Source: Cyanobacteria bacterium M_surface_10_m2_119
GTDB lineage: Bacteria; Cyanobacteriota; Cyanobacteriia; PCC-6307; Cyanobiaceae
Direction: 5' to 3'
Length of the DNA: 64,000 nucleotides
Assembly: GCA_016882525.1 (NCBI GenBank)
Contig: VGPU01000002.1
Span: forward strand, 1 to 64,000
Within the stretch, counting starts at the first letter, position 1. Each line of letters begins with the position of its first letter. Shown one piece after another: positions 1 to 8,335 of this stretch. The notes below the pieces were generated by a model. That model ran no database searches and was not told the origin of the DNA. It saw nothing but the letters and a program-made list of their open reading frames with translations. The position numbers were made by a program, and so were the translations under genes.

Positions 1-145
1 CCACCAGGCTGTTGGCGATGGCGTCGTTCACCTCGGAGCCCAGGAACAGGATCCGCTCCACGCCCAGGCGCGTGTAGATGTCAACCCAGCGCTCGTACTG
101 GCTGCCGGGCAGGCGGTAGGGAACGCTGGGGGTGCCGATGGGCAT
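1..145 (-). CDS. clpP3: ATP-dependent Clp protease proteolytic subunit, N-terminal part (window edge)
   Basis: Only the first 48 codons are in the window. They read [20 protein letters not shown] and continue through a [20 protein letters not shown] block, the conserved N-terminus of a cyanobacterial ClpP. The catalytic residues lie beyond the window edge. The start is the ATG whose complement is at 143-145. It lies 99 bp downstream of clpR on the same strand. In Synechococcus elongatus clpR and clpP3 form an operon making a mixed ClpP3/R ring, so clpP3 is the best assignment, by context and not by full-length comparison. Confidence 0.8.
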   Translation of the reverse strand, partial: MPIGTPSVPYRLPGSQYERWVDIYTRLGVERILFLGSEVNDAIANSLV

Positions 146-244
146 GGCGGTTGCGGTGGGAGCCGGTGGTGGAGGGGGTGGATCAGGGGTGGGGCCGCGG
201 GAGGGCAGCCGCCAGTGGAACCGAAATGCGGGTACGCCGCCGTG

Positions 245-952
245 TCAGCTGATGCCGGGGTTGCCGGGGCTGACCCCGCCGGCGGCGGCGGTGAGGGGCC
301 CGGGCAGCTGCTTCTGGCTGGTGAGCACCCGGTCGATCAGGCCGTACTCCACCGCCTCCTGGGCGGTGAGATAGGTCATGCGGTCGGAATCCTTGGAGAG
401 TTTCTCGACGCTGCGGCCGGTGTTGGCGGAAAGCATCTCAAGCATGGTCTGCTTGTTGTGCAGCACCTCCTTGGCCCGGATCTGGATGTCGCTGGCCTGG
501 CCGCGGGCGCCGCTGCGGGGCTGGTGCAGCACGATCGAGGCGTGGGGCAGGGCGGCACGGTGGCCCTTGGTGCCGGCACTGAGGATCATGGCGGCGGTGC
601 CCATGGCCTGGCCGATGCAGATGGTGTGCACAGGCGGCTTCACGTAGCGCAGGGTGTCGGCGATGGCGAAGGCTTCGGTCTCGAAGCCGATGGCATCACC
701 GGAGTACCAGCTGGTGCCGGTGGAGTTGATGTAGAAGAAGATCGGCTTCTCCGGGTTATCGAACTCCAGATAGAGCAGCTGGGCAATGATCAGCTCTGTC
801 ACGTCGATGCCCATCTGCCGCTTGGCGTCGTCGTCGCTGAACAGCGGCAAACCCAGGTAGACGATGCGCTCCTTGAGCAGCAGCGAGGGCAGATCCGGCG
901 GGGGGGTGCGCATGACGGCGGAATCGCCGTAGTAGGGGGCTGACACCGACAT
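245..952 (-). CDS. clpR: ClpR, non-catalytic ClpP-like subunit
   Basis: This 235-aa protein has the ClpP fold signature throughout. The nucleophile motif, normally GxxxSMG, reads GQAMGTAA, so Gly118 stands where the catalytic Ser should be. The His (LHQP, about residue 143) and Asp (about 188) of the triad remain. Loss of the Ser alone is the hallmark of ClpR, which assembles with ClpP3 into the essential cyanobacterial ClpP3/R core that pairs with ClpC. It sits directly upstream of clpP3. The N-terminus (MSVSAPYYGDS) matches the usual ClpR start in picocyanobacteria. Confidence 0.93.
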   Translation of the reverse strand: MSVSAPYYGDSAVMRTPPPDLPSLLLKERIVYLGLPLFSDDDAKRQMGIDVTELIIAQLLYLEFDNPEKPIFFYINSTGTSWYSGDAIGFETEAFAIADTLRYVKPPVHTICIGQAMGTAAMILSAGTKGHRAALPHASIVLHQPRSGARGQASDIQIRAKEVLHNKQTMLEMLSANTGRSVEKLSKDSDRMTYLTAQEAVEYGLIDRVLTSQKQLPGPLTAAAGGVSPGNPGIS

Positions 953-983
953 CCTCGCTGTACTTCAGGCCTTAAGCGGGAGC

Positions 984-2105
984 CTAGCGGGGGGGCTTGG
1001 ATCTCCGCTTGCCCGCGGCGGCCGGATCGCCGCCATTGCTCAGGGCCTCGCTGCGGGCGAACACAATGCGGCCGGTGGGGTTCTGCAGGGCGCCGGTGAT
1101 CACCACCGCAATCCGCTCGCCCTGGCGGCCCCTCGCCCCTTCCACCACCACCATCGTGCCGTCATCGAGGTAGCCCACCCCTTGCTCGGCCTCCTTGCCG
1201 TCGCGCACGATCTTGAGCTGCAGCTCATCGCCCGGCTGTACCTCCGGCCGCAGGGCCATCACCAGTTCGCTGAGGTTGAGCACCCGCAGGCTCTTCACCT
1301 CGGCCACCTTGGCCAGGTTGTAGTCGGCGGTGAGCAGGGTGCCGCCGGTGTCGGCCGTGAGGGCCTGGAGCTTGTCGTCGACGCCCTGGCCCTCGTAGCG
1401 GGTGCTGTTCACCACCAGGCGGCGGCCGTATTGCTCGCGCAGCTCGCTGAGCAGCTTCAGGCCGCGGCGACCGCGGCTGCGCTTGTCGGCGTTGGCGGAG
1501 TCGGCCAGGGTCTGCAGCTCGTCGATCACGCACTGGGCCACGATCACCTGCCCTTCGAGCAGACCGGAATCCAGCAGGCCCCGGATGCGGCCGTCGATGA
1601 TCACGCTGGTGTCCAGGATCTTGGCGCTGGCGGGCTGCAGCACCCCCTCGGCCACCAGCAGGGCCTCGGCATTCCCGGGGGAGAACAGGCGCAGCAGGGT
1701 GCGGCCATGCACCTCGGCCAGGTTGTAGCCCGACACCCCGAAGAACACGTTGCTGAGCACCGCTGCCAGGGGCTTCACGAACACCACCTCCCAGGGCAGG
1801 GGCAGCAGCAGGATCGGCGCCAGCAGCAGATTGGCCACCAGCAGGCCGAGGATCAGTCCCACGGCCCGGCTGATCAGCAGATCGGTGGGCATCGAGCGCA
1901 CCTGGGCCATCAGGCGCTTGCGCAACTGGCCGAAGAAGAAGCCCGCCAGCAGCCCGAAAAAGGCACCGAAGCCCCCCAGCACCGTGCGCAGACCCTCCGG
2001 GTTGTCGACCTGCACCAGCAGCGATTCCGGCAGGAGATCGACCCCCAGCCAGCCGGCAGCCCCCCCGGAGATCAGGAACAGCACCAGGATCAGGGAGTCG
2101 ACCAT
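984..2105 (-). CDS. PIN/TRAM-domain membrane protein (YacL-like)
   Basis: The N-terminal third has four hydrophobic segments. A PIN ribonuclease-like domain follows, beginning at KILDTSVIIDGRI and containing the acidic residues typical of PIN nucleases (DTSVIIDGR, DELQTLAD, LLTADYNL). A C-terminal TRAM domain (about the last 70 residues, EVQPGDELQLKIV) is expected to bind RNA. This is the conserved YacL family, whose function in cyanobacteria is not settled. The ORF track starts at 2132; I prefer the ATG at 2105 (MVDSLILVLFL), where the first membrane segment begins. It diverges from hemW. Confidence 0.85.
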   Translation of the reverse strand: MVDSLILVLFLISGGAAGWLGVDLLPESLLVQVDNPEGLRTVLGGFGAFFGLLAGFFFGQLRKRLMAQVRSMPTDLLISRAVGLILGLLVANLLLAPILLLPLPWEVVFVKPLAAVLSNVFFGVSGYNLAEVHGRTLLRLFSPGNAEALLVAEGVLQPASAKILDTSVIIDGRIRGLLDSGLLEGQVIVAQCVIDELQTLADSANADKRSRGRRGLKLLSELREQYGRRLVVNSTRYEGQGVDDKLQALTADTGGTLLTADYNLAKVAEVKSLRVLNLSELVMALRPEVQPGDELQLKIVRDGKEAEQGVGYLDDGTMVVVEGARGRQGERIAVVITGALQNPTGRIVFARSEALSNGGDPAAAGKRRSKPPR

Positions 2106-2187
2106 TCCCGCTGCCCCTGGCTTGCCTTGCACTCAAGAAGGCAGCATGCCTGAAACCGGGCCTGCTGGCCTGCCTGGGTAACCGCAC

Positions 2188-3507
2188 TTGATCGTGCCCG
2201 CACACGTGTCGTTCCCGCCCCGCAGCGCCTACCTGCACATCCCCTTCTGTCACCGGCGCTGCTTTTACTGCGATTTCCCGGTGGTGCCCCTGGGTGATCG
2301 GGCGGCGGGCGAGGCGGGCTCCCCGGGGGCCCCCTCGATCGCGGCCTACCTCGCGCTGCTGCACCGGGAGATCGCCGCCGCCCCCCCAGGGCCTCCCCTG
2401 AGCACGGTGTATTTCGGCGGTGGCACGCCCTCGCTGCTCACCCCTGTCCAGCTGGCAGGGCTGCTGGAGCAGCTGCGGCGCCAGTTCGGCCTGGCCCCGG
2501 CTGCGGAGGTGAGCCTGGAGCTCGATCCCGCCAGCTTTGATCAGCAGCGCCTGGCCGGCTACCTGGCCGCCGGTGTGAACCGGGTGAGCCTGGGGGGCCA
2601 GAGCTTCGACGATGCCGTGCTGCAGGCCCTTGGCCGGCGTCACAGCGGTGCAGACCTGCGCCAGGCCGCGGCCTGGCTGGCCCAGGCCCGGGCCGATGGG
2701 GCCCTGATGAGCTGGAGCCTGGATCTGATTCAGGCGGTGCCGGGCCAGAGCCGGGAGGGGTGGTGTCAGCAGCTGCGCCAGGCGGTGGCCTGCGGGCCGC
2801 CCCATCTCTCGGTGTACGACCTCACGATCGAGCCCGGCACCGTGTTTGGCCGCCGCGCCGAGCGGGGCCAGCTCCAGCTCCCCGACGACGATCTCAGTGC
2901 CGATCTGATGGAGCTCACCTGGGCCGAGCTCAGCGCCGCCGGCTACGGCCACTACGAGATTTCCAACTACGCCCTGCCGGGCCACGCCTCCCGCCACAAC
3001 CGGGTGTACTGGAGCGGCGCCGGCTGGTGGGGCTTCGGACTGGGGGCCACAGCGGCCCCCTGGGGCGAGCGGCAGGCCCGGCCCCGCACCCGGGAGGCCT
3101 ATCGCGCCTGGTTGGAGGATCTGGAGGCTGGGGCGGTGCCAGAACCAGCGGCGCGGCCGGAGGACGGCCGGGAACGGCTGGGCGACCGGCTGCTCGTGGG
3201 GTTGCGCCGGCGTGAGGGGGTGCACCTGCCCCAGCTGCTGGCCGAGGCGGGCCTGGCCTCGTCCCTTCAGGCGGCTGCCATTGGCGATGTGCGCCGCGTG
3301 CTGGCCGACTGGCGGGCGGAGGGCCTGCTGGTGGAGCAGGGACCGCGCTGGCGCCTCAGCGATCCGGCCGGTCTGGCCCTGAGCAATGCGGTGCTGCGGC
3401 GGTGGCTGGCCTGGTGGGAGGCGTGGTCTGGGGCGTCCCCTGATCGGCGATCCAGCGCCGCAGCGCCTCCACCGCCAGGGTCCGTCCCGGCAGCAGGGGC
3501 GGGCTGA
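2188..3507 (+). CDS. hemW: HemW-like radical SAM protein (heme chaperone / coproporphyrinogen oxidase family)
   Basis: The protein opens with the radical SAM motif HIPFCHRRCFYCDFPV, with CxxxCxYC cysteines binding a 4Fe-4S cluster. It continues with the family blocks YFGGGTPSLL, SLGGQSFDD and YEISNYALPGH. These place it in the HemN/HemW family; HemW members act as heme chaperones rather than as the oxygen-independent oxidase. At 439 aa it is longer than the usual 380-400, because a C-terminal tail of about 36 low-complexity residues reads into the antisense of panB. The start is a TTG at 2188, with in-frame GTG alternatives at 2194 and 2206. Confidence 0.9.
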   Translation: MIVPAHVSFPPRSAYLHIPFCHRRCFYCDFPVVPLGDRAAGEAGSPGAPSIAAYLALLHREIAAAPPGPPLSTVYFGGGTPSLLTPVQLAGLLEQLRRQFGLAPAAEVSLELDPASFDQQRLAGYLAAGVNRVSLGGQSFDDAVLQALGRRHSGADLRQAAAWLAQARADGALMSWSLDLIQAVPGQSREGWCQQLRQAVACGPPHLSVYDLTIEPGTVFGRRAERGQLQLPDDDLSADLMELTWAELSAAGYGHYEISNYALPGHASRHNRVYWSGAGWWGFGLGATAAPWGERQARPRTREAYRAWLEDLEAGAVPEPAARPEDGRERLGDRLLVGLRRREGVHLPQLLAEAGLASSLQAAAIGDVRRVLADWRAEGLLVEQGPRWRLSDPAGLALSNAVLRRWLAWWEAWSGASPDRRSSAAAPPPPGSVPAAGAG

Positions 3508-4213
3508 ATGGAGGTTGGCGGGCCGTGAGGCCGAGCAGGTCGGCGGTGACCCGCACCTGGCCGTCGCACCCGGGGCCGGCGCCGATGCCGATCACCGGCA
3601 GCTCCAGGGCCTGGCTGATGCCGGTGGCGAGATCCTCGGGCACGTGCTCCAGCACCAGGGCAAAGCAGCCGGCGGCCGCCAGGGAGCGGGCATCGCGCTC
3701 CAGGCGCTGGCGGCTGGCCAGGTCGTTGCCCTGGCGCCGGAAGCCCAGCCGGTGCACCGACTGGGGGGTGAGGCCGATGTGGCCCATCACGGGGATGCCA
3801 TGGCGCACCAGCCGGTCGATCACCGCCAGGGTCTCCGGCTCGGCCCCCTCCAGCTTCACGGCGGCGGCCGGGCTCTCCTTCAGCACCCGCCCCGCTGCCG
3901 CCACGGCCTCATCGCTGCTGCACTGGTAACTGAGGAAGGGCAGGTCGACGATCAGCAGGGGTTCCTGTCCGAGGGCACAGACGCTGGCCATTCCCCGCGC
4001 CGTGGCCCGGCAGTGGTGGAGCATCTCCTCCAGGGTCACCGGCAGGGTCGTGGGGTGCCCGAGGGCCACCATGGCCAGGGAATCGCCCACCAGCACGGCG
4101 TCCGGCCCGGCTTCGGCCACCACGGCCCCGGATAGGGCATCCCAGGCCGTGAGCACCGTGATCGGCAGTCCCGCCTGCTTGCGGCGGGCCAGGTCGGCAG
4201 GGCGCAGGGGCAC
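3356..4213 (-). CDS. panB: 3-methyl-2-oxobutanoate hydroxymethyltransferase
   Basis: PanB makes ketopantoate from ketoisovalerate and methylene-tetrahydrofolate, the first committed step to pantothenate and coenzyme A. The family blocks are clear: LTAWDALSGAVVAEAG, VLVGDSLAMVALGH, HIGLTPQSVH and VIGIGAGPGCDGQV. The catalytic core ends near LRRWIADQ. Some 27 further residues rich in Pro, Thr and Ala extend into the 3' end of hemW on the other strand. The start is the ATG at 4213. It stands alone, with SRP RNA just upstream in the opposite direction. Confidence 0.94.
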   Translation of the reverse strand: MPLRPADLARRKQAGLPITVLTAWDALSGAVVAEAGPDAVLVGDSLAMVALGHPTTLPVTLEEMLHHCRATARGMASVCALGQEPLLIVDLPFLSYQCSSDEAVAAAGRVLKESPAAAVKLEGAEPETLAVIDRLVRHGIPVMGHIGLTPQSVHRLGFRRQGNDLASRQRLERDARSLAAAGCFALVLEHVPEDLATGISQALELPVIGIGAGPGCDGQVRVTADLLGLTARQPPFSPPLLPGRTLAVEALRRWIADQGTPQTTPPTRPATAAAPHCSGPDRPDR

Positions 4214-4257
4214 GGGCGCTCAGCTTGGGGAGAGGGCATTGCTAGCATCGACCCGAC

Positions 4258-4353
4258 TCGGACCCATGCGGCCCGGACGCCTAAATCTGGTCAGGACCGG
4301 AAGGGAGCAGCCACACGGGATGCTCCAGGCAGGCGTGGACTCCGGGTCACCAA
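4258..4353 (+). ncRNA. ffs: Signal recognition particle RNA, small bacterial type
   Basis: The universal SRP RNA apical core is present as GGTCAGGACCGGAAGGGAGC followed by AGCC (about 4289-4312). The flanking arms pair into the expected long hairpin: GACCC at 4261 with GGGTC at 4344, and GGACGCC with GGCGT. This RNA binds Ffh to form the co-translational membrane-targeting particle. The length is about 95 nt; the exact ends are estimated from the pairing. It lies between panB and ftsZ. Confidence 0.93.
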
Positions 4354-4403
4354 ACTTCTGAGGGTCAGCCTCTGGTGCAGGCCCTGGCCCGGGTAACCGA
4401 CCA

Positions 4404-4448
4404 CCAGACAGCTGATCGCCAGACAGCGGATCGCCAGACAGTCAATCC
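4404..4448. repeat. Three tandem 15-bp units between SRP RNA and ftsZ
   Basis: Units are CCAGACAGCTGATCG (4404-4418), CCAGACAGCGGATCG (4419-4433) and a degenerate CCAGACAGTCAATCC (4434-4448). They lie in the 207-bp gap between the SRP RNA and the ftsZ stop, where I find no gene. The units are contiguous, without spacers, so this is a short tandem repeat and not a CRISPR. Function unknown. Confidence 0.85.
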
Positions 4449-4461
4449 CCAAGTCGCCGAA

Positions 4462-4483
4462 CCCAGGGGATCGATCCCCTGGG
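4462..4483. other. Perfect 22-bp palindrome downstream of ftsZ
   Basis: The sequence CCCAGGGGATCGATCCCCTGGG is its own reverse complement over all 22 bases. It lies 78 bp beyond the ftsZ stop and downstream of the SRP RNA. As RNA it could fold into a stem with a minimal loop, but no T-run follows on either strand, so it is not a standard intrinsic terminator. It could be a protein-binding site or a factor-dependent end; this cannot be decided from the sequence. Confidence 0.7.
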
Positions 4484-4560
4484 AATCAATCCATGGGTCG
4501 ATGCCTGGTGCGCGCCTTGGAAGCCTGCCTCAAGGGGCAGGCCACCTGGGCTCCCCAGCC

Positions 4561-5742
4561 CTAGCCTTCGCCGTCGCTGCGGGATTGTCGGTTGAGCAGG
4601 AACGGGGGGATGTGGGTACCCCGCTCGCTGCCGGAGCCGTTGAGGGGAGCTGCGGGGGCCGGGGCGCTGAAGGCGGTGCCGGAGGCAAAGCTCACGGCCG
4701 GACGTTCATGGCGGTAGGGGGCGCCGCTGTCGAAGCCGGTGGCAATCACGGTGACGTGGATCTCGCCCTCCAGGCGCTCATCCACCACCGCCCCCACGAT
4801 GATGTTGGCCTCGGGGTCCACTACATCGTAGATCTCCTCCGAGGCGGTGGTCATGTCCTCGAGGGTCATGTCCTTGCCGCCGCTGATGTTGATCACCACC
4901 CCCTTGGCCCCGTCGATGCGGGCGGATTCGAGCAGGGGGCTGCTCATGGCGGCCTGGGCTGCCTCGCTGGCGCGGCTGCGGCCTGAACCCACGCCGATCC
5001 CCAGCAACGCGGTGCCGGCATCGGCCATGACCGAGCGCACGTCGGCGAAGTCGACGTTCACCAGGCCGGGCCTGGTGATGATGTCGCTGATGCCCTTCAC
5101 GCCCATCCGCAGCACGTCGTCAGCGGCGCGGAAGGCCTCGTTCAGCGGGGCACCGGCGATGGCATCCCGCAGACGATCGTTGGGGATGACGATCAGGGTG
5201 TCGACGTGCTCGGCGAGGCGGGCAATCCCCTCCTCGGCCTGGCGCAGACGCTTGCGACCCTCGAAGCCGAAGGGCTTGGTGACAATGCCCACGGTGAGGG
5301 CTCCGACCTCCTTGGCCAGCTCCGCCAGGATCGGAGCCGCGCCGGTGCCGGTGCCGCCCCCCATGCCGGCGGCGATGAACACCAGGTCTGTGCCCTGGAG
5401 GGATTGCTGCAGCTCGGCCCGCGACTCTTCCGCCGCTTTCTGACCGATCACCGGGTTGCCACCGGCGCCGAGGCCGCGGGTGAGTTTCTGGCCCAGCTGG
5501 ATGCGCTGCTGGGCGGCTGACTGGAGCAGGGCCTGGGCATCGGTGTTGAGCACCCGGTAGCCGACCCCCTGCAGATCGGAGGCGATCATGCGGTTGACGG
5601 CATTGCTGCCTCCACCCCCAACGCCGATCACCTCGATACGGGCCGACTGGCTCGGAACAATGCCGGGGTTGGTGATCGGGCTTTCGCTCATGGCAAGGGG
5701 TTTCGGTGAGGCACCGTTGGCAGTGGGGCCTTCAGTGCCCAT
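4561..5742 (-). CDS. ftsZ: Cell division GTPase FtsZ
   Basis: FtsZ polymerises at mid-cell into the ring that recruits the division machinery. The tubulin-type signature GGGTGTG sits in [15 protein letters not shown], with [15 protein letters not shown] at the N-terminal nucleotide-binding edge and the synergy (T7) loop region [11 protein letters not shown]. The C-terminus carries the conserved peptide [11 protein letters not shown] that binds partner proteins, after a short Pro/Ala linker. The ORF track begins at 5811. A good -10 hexamer at 5770-5775 implies transcription starts near 5763, so I favour the ATG at 5742; the ATG at 5691 (MSESPITNP) is also possible. ftsQ is 102 bp upstream. Confidence 0.96.
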   Translation of the reverse strand: MGTEGPTANGASPKPLAMSESPITNPGIVPSQSARIEVIGVGGGGSNAVNRMIASDLQGVGYRVLNTDAQALLQSAAQQRIQLGQKLTRGLGAGGNPVIGQKAAEESRAELQQSLQGTDLVFIAAGMGGGTGTGAAPILAELAKEVGALTVGIVTKPFGFEGRKRLRQAEEGIARLAEHVDTLIVIPNDRLRDAIAGAPLNEAFRAADDVLRMGVKGISDIITRPGLVNVDFADVRSVMADAGTALLGIGVGSGRSRASEAAQAAMSSPLLESARIDGAKGVVINISGGKDMTLEDMTTASEEIYDVVDPEANIIVGAVVDERLEGEIHVTVIATGFDSGAPYRHERPAVSFASGTAFSAPAPAAPLNGSGSERGTHIPPFLLNRQSRSDGEG

Positions 5743-5769
5743 GGCGCGCTCTGCGCAGTCTGCGCGTGC

Positions 5770-5775
5770 ATTATG
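5770..5775 (-). promoter_or_regulatory. Candidate ftsZ -10 element CATAAT
   Basis: On the minus strand the sequence reads GGACTACATAATGCACGC, one mismatch from TATAAT, about 28 bases before the ATG at 5742. No convincing -35 box stands 17 bp upstream. It lies between ftsQ and ftsZ and would allow ftsZ transcription independent of the upstream ddl-ftsQ genes. It also argues against the longest ORF start at 5811. Confidence 0.4.
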
Positions 5776-5843
5776 TAGTCCGCACGGCCTGAAGGTCTGG
5801 CCGAGTCTCACACGTTTGCGGGTTTGAGAACACCGTCAGTTCA

Positions 5844-6668
5844 TCAGGGGTTGGACTGGACGGCGGATGGCGGCGGGGCGCCCCCAGTGAGGGCCAGCTC
5901 CGGCTGATTGGGATCGGTGAGGTCGATGGTGTGTGGCCGCTTGCCCTTGAGCTGGGCAGGAAGCACCGTCACCAGGTGACTGAGCACCTGCAGGCGTCGC
6001 TCCAGCTGGCTGTCGCTGGGGCCGAGCCGCACATTGCCCAGGCTGGCGCTCTCCACCCAGAGGCTGCCGCTGGGGTCGAAGCGGATCCGACGCAGGTCGC
6101 CCGCCAGTTCCTTGCTGTGCAGCAACACCTGGGTGAGGGCGGTCCGATGACGCGGTTGCCATCCCTGCACGAGCAGCTGATCGGAGGCGGATGTGCGCAA
6201 ACCCTGACCTTGTCGGGCGCTCATCCAGTTCCCCAGCCGATCGACATAGCCCAGTTCCAGGCCGCTGCTGTTCCGCCGCTCTGCCCGCGCCACCGGTTGG
6301 CGGTCCAGCAGTTCCACCCGCAGGCGCGGTGGGGCCATCAGCCGGCTCACCTGCACATCCTCCACCGGCAGGGCCGCCGAGAGGTCGCTGCCCAGGCGGC
6401 GTGGATCAAGGGTCAGCAGGGGCTGGGGAAAGCGCAGGTTGGCCGCCTTGATCACATCGGCGGCCGTCACCTGGCGGCTGCCCTGCACCTCCACCTGGTC
6501 GGGGCCGCGCAGCACCCAGCCCTGGCGCAGCAGGCCATAGCCGAGGCCTCCGGCCAGGGCCAGCAGCACCAGCATTCGCCAGGCGTTGCGCAGGCGCTCC
6601 TGGCGCTGTTGCTGCCGGAGCTGCCGGCGCCGTTCAGCGCCCGGAGGCAGGGGTCTGGCCTGGCTCAC
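5844..6668 (-). CDS. ftsQ: Cell division protein FtsQ (POTRA-domain membrane protein)
   Basis: This 274-aa protein has a basic cytoplasmic tail, one transmembrane helix (MLVLLALAGGLGYGLL, about residues 32-47) and a periplasmic POTRA domain (QVEVQGSRQVTAADVIKAANL and onward). A beta-type FtsQ domain follows. FtsQ bridges early and late divisome proteins. Its position between ddl and ftsZ is the classical division cluster order. The start ATG overlaps the stop of the upstream 136-aa gene by four bases (ATGA at 6665-6668), suggesting coupled translation. Confidence 0.9.
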   Translation of the reverse strand: MSQARPLPPGAERRRQLRQQQRQERLRNAWRMLVLLALAGGLGYGLLRQGWVLRGPDQVEVQGSRQVTAADVIKAANLRFPQPLLTLDPRRLGSDLSAALPVEDVQVSRLMAPPRLRVELLDRQPVARAERRNSSGLELGYVDRLGNWMSARQGQGLRTSASDQLLVQGWQPRHRTALTQVLLHSKELAGDLRRIRFDPSGSLWVESASLGNVRLGPSDSQLERRLQVLSHLVTVLPAQLKGKRPHTIDLTDPNQPELALTGGAPPPSAVQSNP

Positions 6669-7075
6669 AGCTCACAGCGGGAGCGGGCCATCAGCTCTCC
6701 CATCCAGCGGCGGGCCCGGTCCGCATCGGCGAAGGGCAGGTCCCTCTGCTGGCCATCGCCCACCAGGCGCAGGCGGCAGGCACCCTGGGCCTCCTCCGTG
6801 AGAGGCGCCTCGCCCGAGCGGAGCGCCAGCAGCTCCACCAGCTCCAGCTGCTTGATCACGAATTCCCCCTCAGGCTTGAGCTGGCCGGCCTCAAACGTGC
6901 TCCAGCTCAGCACCCCATCCAGCAGACGGGCGGCGCCGCAACCGTCGAGTTTCGCCAGCTCCGAGCCCTCCGCCCACTCGCGGAACAGGCGCTGGCGGCG
7001 ACGCTCCAGCCACCCCAGGGCCGTGAGCAGCACAAAAACCAGCAGCAGGGGCAGCCACAGAAGACCGTGACTCAT
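6665..7075 (-). CDS. Conserved hypothetical membrane protein between ddl and ftsQ
   Basis: A 136-aa protein with a single N-terminal membrane helix (LLWLPLLLVFVLLTALGWL) followed by a soluble domain of about 110 residues. I do not recognise a named family; proteins in this position are conserved in picocyanobacteria. The start ATG (MSHGLLW) lies in the last copy of a 17-bp tandem repeat that also creates four upstream mini-ORFs. Its stop overlaps the ftsQ start by ATGA. The context suggests a role linked to envelope or division, but this is inference only. Confidence 0.75.
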   Translation of the reverse strand: MSHGLLWLPLLLVFVLLTALGWLERRRQRLFREWAEGSELAKLDGCGAARLLDGVLSWSTFEAGQLKPEGEFVIKQLELVELLALRSGEAPLTEEAQGACRLRLVGDGQQRDLPFADADRARRWMGELMARSRCEL

Positions 7076-7129
7076 GGCAGGGCGTGACTCATGGCAGGGC
7101 GTGACTCATGGCAGGGCGTGACTCATGGC
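7067..7129. repeat. 17-bp tandem repeat at the ddl/orf136 junction
   Basis: The unit GTGACTCATGGCAGGGC occurs perfectly at 7067-7083, 7084-7100 and 7101-7117. A partial fourth copy (GTGACTCATGGC) covers 7118-7129. A diverged copy (GCCGACTCATGCC) follows at the ddl stop. Each copy carries CAT, an ATG on the minus strand. Because 17 is 3n+2, each ATG is in a different frame from its neighbour. Confidence 0.95.
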
Positions 7130-7143
7130 CGGTGCCGACTCAT
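7072..7143 (-). other. Chain of four overlapping six-codon mini-ORFs linking ddl to orf136
   Basis: Reading the minus strand, ATG at 7143 gives MSRHRP-stop, and ATGs at 7126, 7109 and 7092 each give MSHALP-stop. Every TGA overlaps the next ATG as ATGA. The first ATG overlaps the ddl stop (7140-7143) and the last TGA overlaps the orf136 start (7072-7075). No Shine-Dalgarno-like sequence occurs inside the units, so ribosomes would reach orf136 by repeated stop-and-restart. Expression of the peptides is unproven. Confidence 0.7.
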
Positions 7144-8288
7144 GCCGAAGGGCTGGGTACAGGCGCCAGGCGGTGCCATTGTCTCGCCCCTTCGATCAAT
7201 TCGTGCACCAACGCATCGAGTGCAACACCGCTGGCTGCCCAGAGCATCGGGTACATGCTCTGGCTGGTGAAGCCCGGCAGGGTGTTGATCTCATTGAGCC
7301 AGAGCTCGCCGCTGGCTTCGCTGAAGAAGAAGTCCACCCGCGAGAGCCCCTGGGCATTCACCGCCTGACAGGCCTGGATCGCCATCGCCCGGGCCCGCGC
7401 GCTGATGGCCTCGGGCACCACGGCGGGAATCACCGTGTGGCTTTTGCCCTCGCTGTATTTGGTGTCGTAGTCGTACCAGTCGGCGTCAAAGCAGATCTCG
7501 CCCAGTACCGAGGCCGCCAGCGGCGTGGCGCCACCGCCCTTCACGGCGCACTCCAGTTCCCGGGCCGTGACCCCCTGTTCCACCACTAGGCGGGGGTCGA
7601 GGGCCGCGGCCGCCGTGAGGCCGGCAAGCAGTTCTGCGCGGTTGCGCGCCTTGCTGATGCCCACGGAAGAGCCCAGGTTGGCCGGCTTCACGAAGCAGGG
7701 GTAGCACAGCTCCCCCTCCAGCCGCTCCAGCAGGGCCTGCGGATCGGCGTTGAGCTCACCGGCGTGCACGCAGGCGTAGGGCACCTGGGGCAGGCCGGCA
7801 GCGGCGAAGGCCGCCTTCATCGCCTGCTTGTCCATGCCCACGGCAGACCCCAGCACGCCTGAACCCACATAGGGCACCTGCATCAGGGTGAACAGGCCCT
7901 GGATCGTGCCGTCTTCGCCGTTGGGACCGTGCAGCACCGGAAACCACACGTCCATGTGAAGCGCGCCGGCGGGAAAGCCCTGGAAGCCGCCCTTGCCCAG
8001 GGCACAGCCGGTCCGCTGGGCTGCGGCGGTCAGTTGGTCTGCAGTGGCTGGCGTGCCCTGGACCAGCACGGTGTCCGCCAGCTCGGGACCCCACCAGCGG
8101 CCCTGGGGATCGATGTAAAAGCAGGTGGTGCGGTAGCGCCCGGCATTGGCGCCAGCTGCCAGAGCGCGCGCCACCGTGGCTGCTGAGCGGATCGCCACGG
8201 CGTGTTCGCCGGAGGCCCCTCCGAAGATCAGGCCCACCTGGATCAGACCATCGGACGGGGACGCGGAACTGGCAGGGGAGGGCATCAA
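7140..8288 (-). CDS. ddl: D-alanine--D-alanine ligase
   Basis: Ddl joins two D-alanines for the peptidoglycan stem peptide. The N-terminal motif [19 protein letters not shown], the ATP-grasp central region ([18 protein letters not shown]) and the C-terminal metal and substrate site ([27 protein letters not shown]) are all present. The length of 382 aa is normal for the cyanobacterial form, which has a large insert after the N-terminal strand. Two adjacent ATGs (MMPSP) could start it. It leads the orf136-ftsQ group and its stop forms an ATGA with the first mini-ORF. Confidence 0.95.
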   Translation of the reverse strand: MMPSPASSASPSDGLIQVGLIFGGASGEHAVAIRSAATVARALAAGANAGRYRTTCFYIDPQGRWWGPELADTVLVQGTPATADQLTAAAQRTGCALGKGGFQGFPAGALHMDVWFPVLHGPNGEDGTIQGLFTLMQVPYVGSGVLGSAVGMDKQAMKAAFAAAGLPQVPYACVHAGELNADPQALLERLEGELCYPCFVKPANLGSSVGISKARNRAELLAGLTAAAALDPRLVVEQGVTARELECAVKGGGATPLAASVLGEICFDADWYDYDTKYSEGKSHTVIPAVVPEAISARARAMAIQACQAVNAQGLSRVDFFFSEASGELWLNEINTLPGFTSQSMYPMLWAASGVALDALVHELIEGARQWHRLAPVPSPSA

Positions 8289-8335
8289 CAGCTGCAGGGT
8301 GCAGCCTGCACCGAGGGGCCGGTGCAGGCTGAAAC

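Noticed and set aside
4404-4448. Possible CRISPR fragment
   Set aside because: The 15-bp units are directly contiguous with no spacers, and no cas gene is nearby.
4462-4483. Palindrome as intrinsic terminator of ftsZ or SRP RNA
   Set aside because: No T-run follows the stem on either strand.
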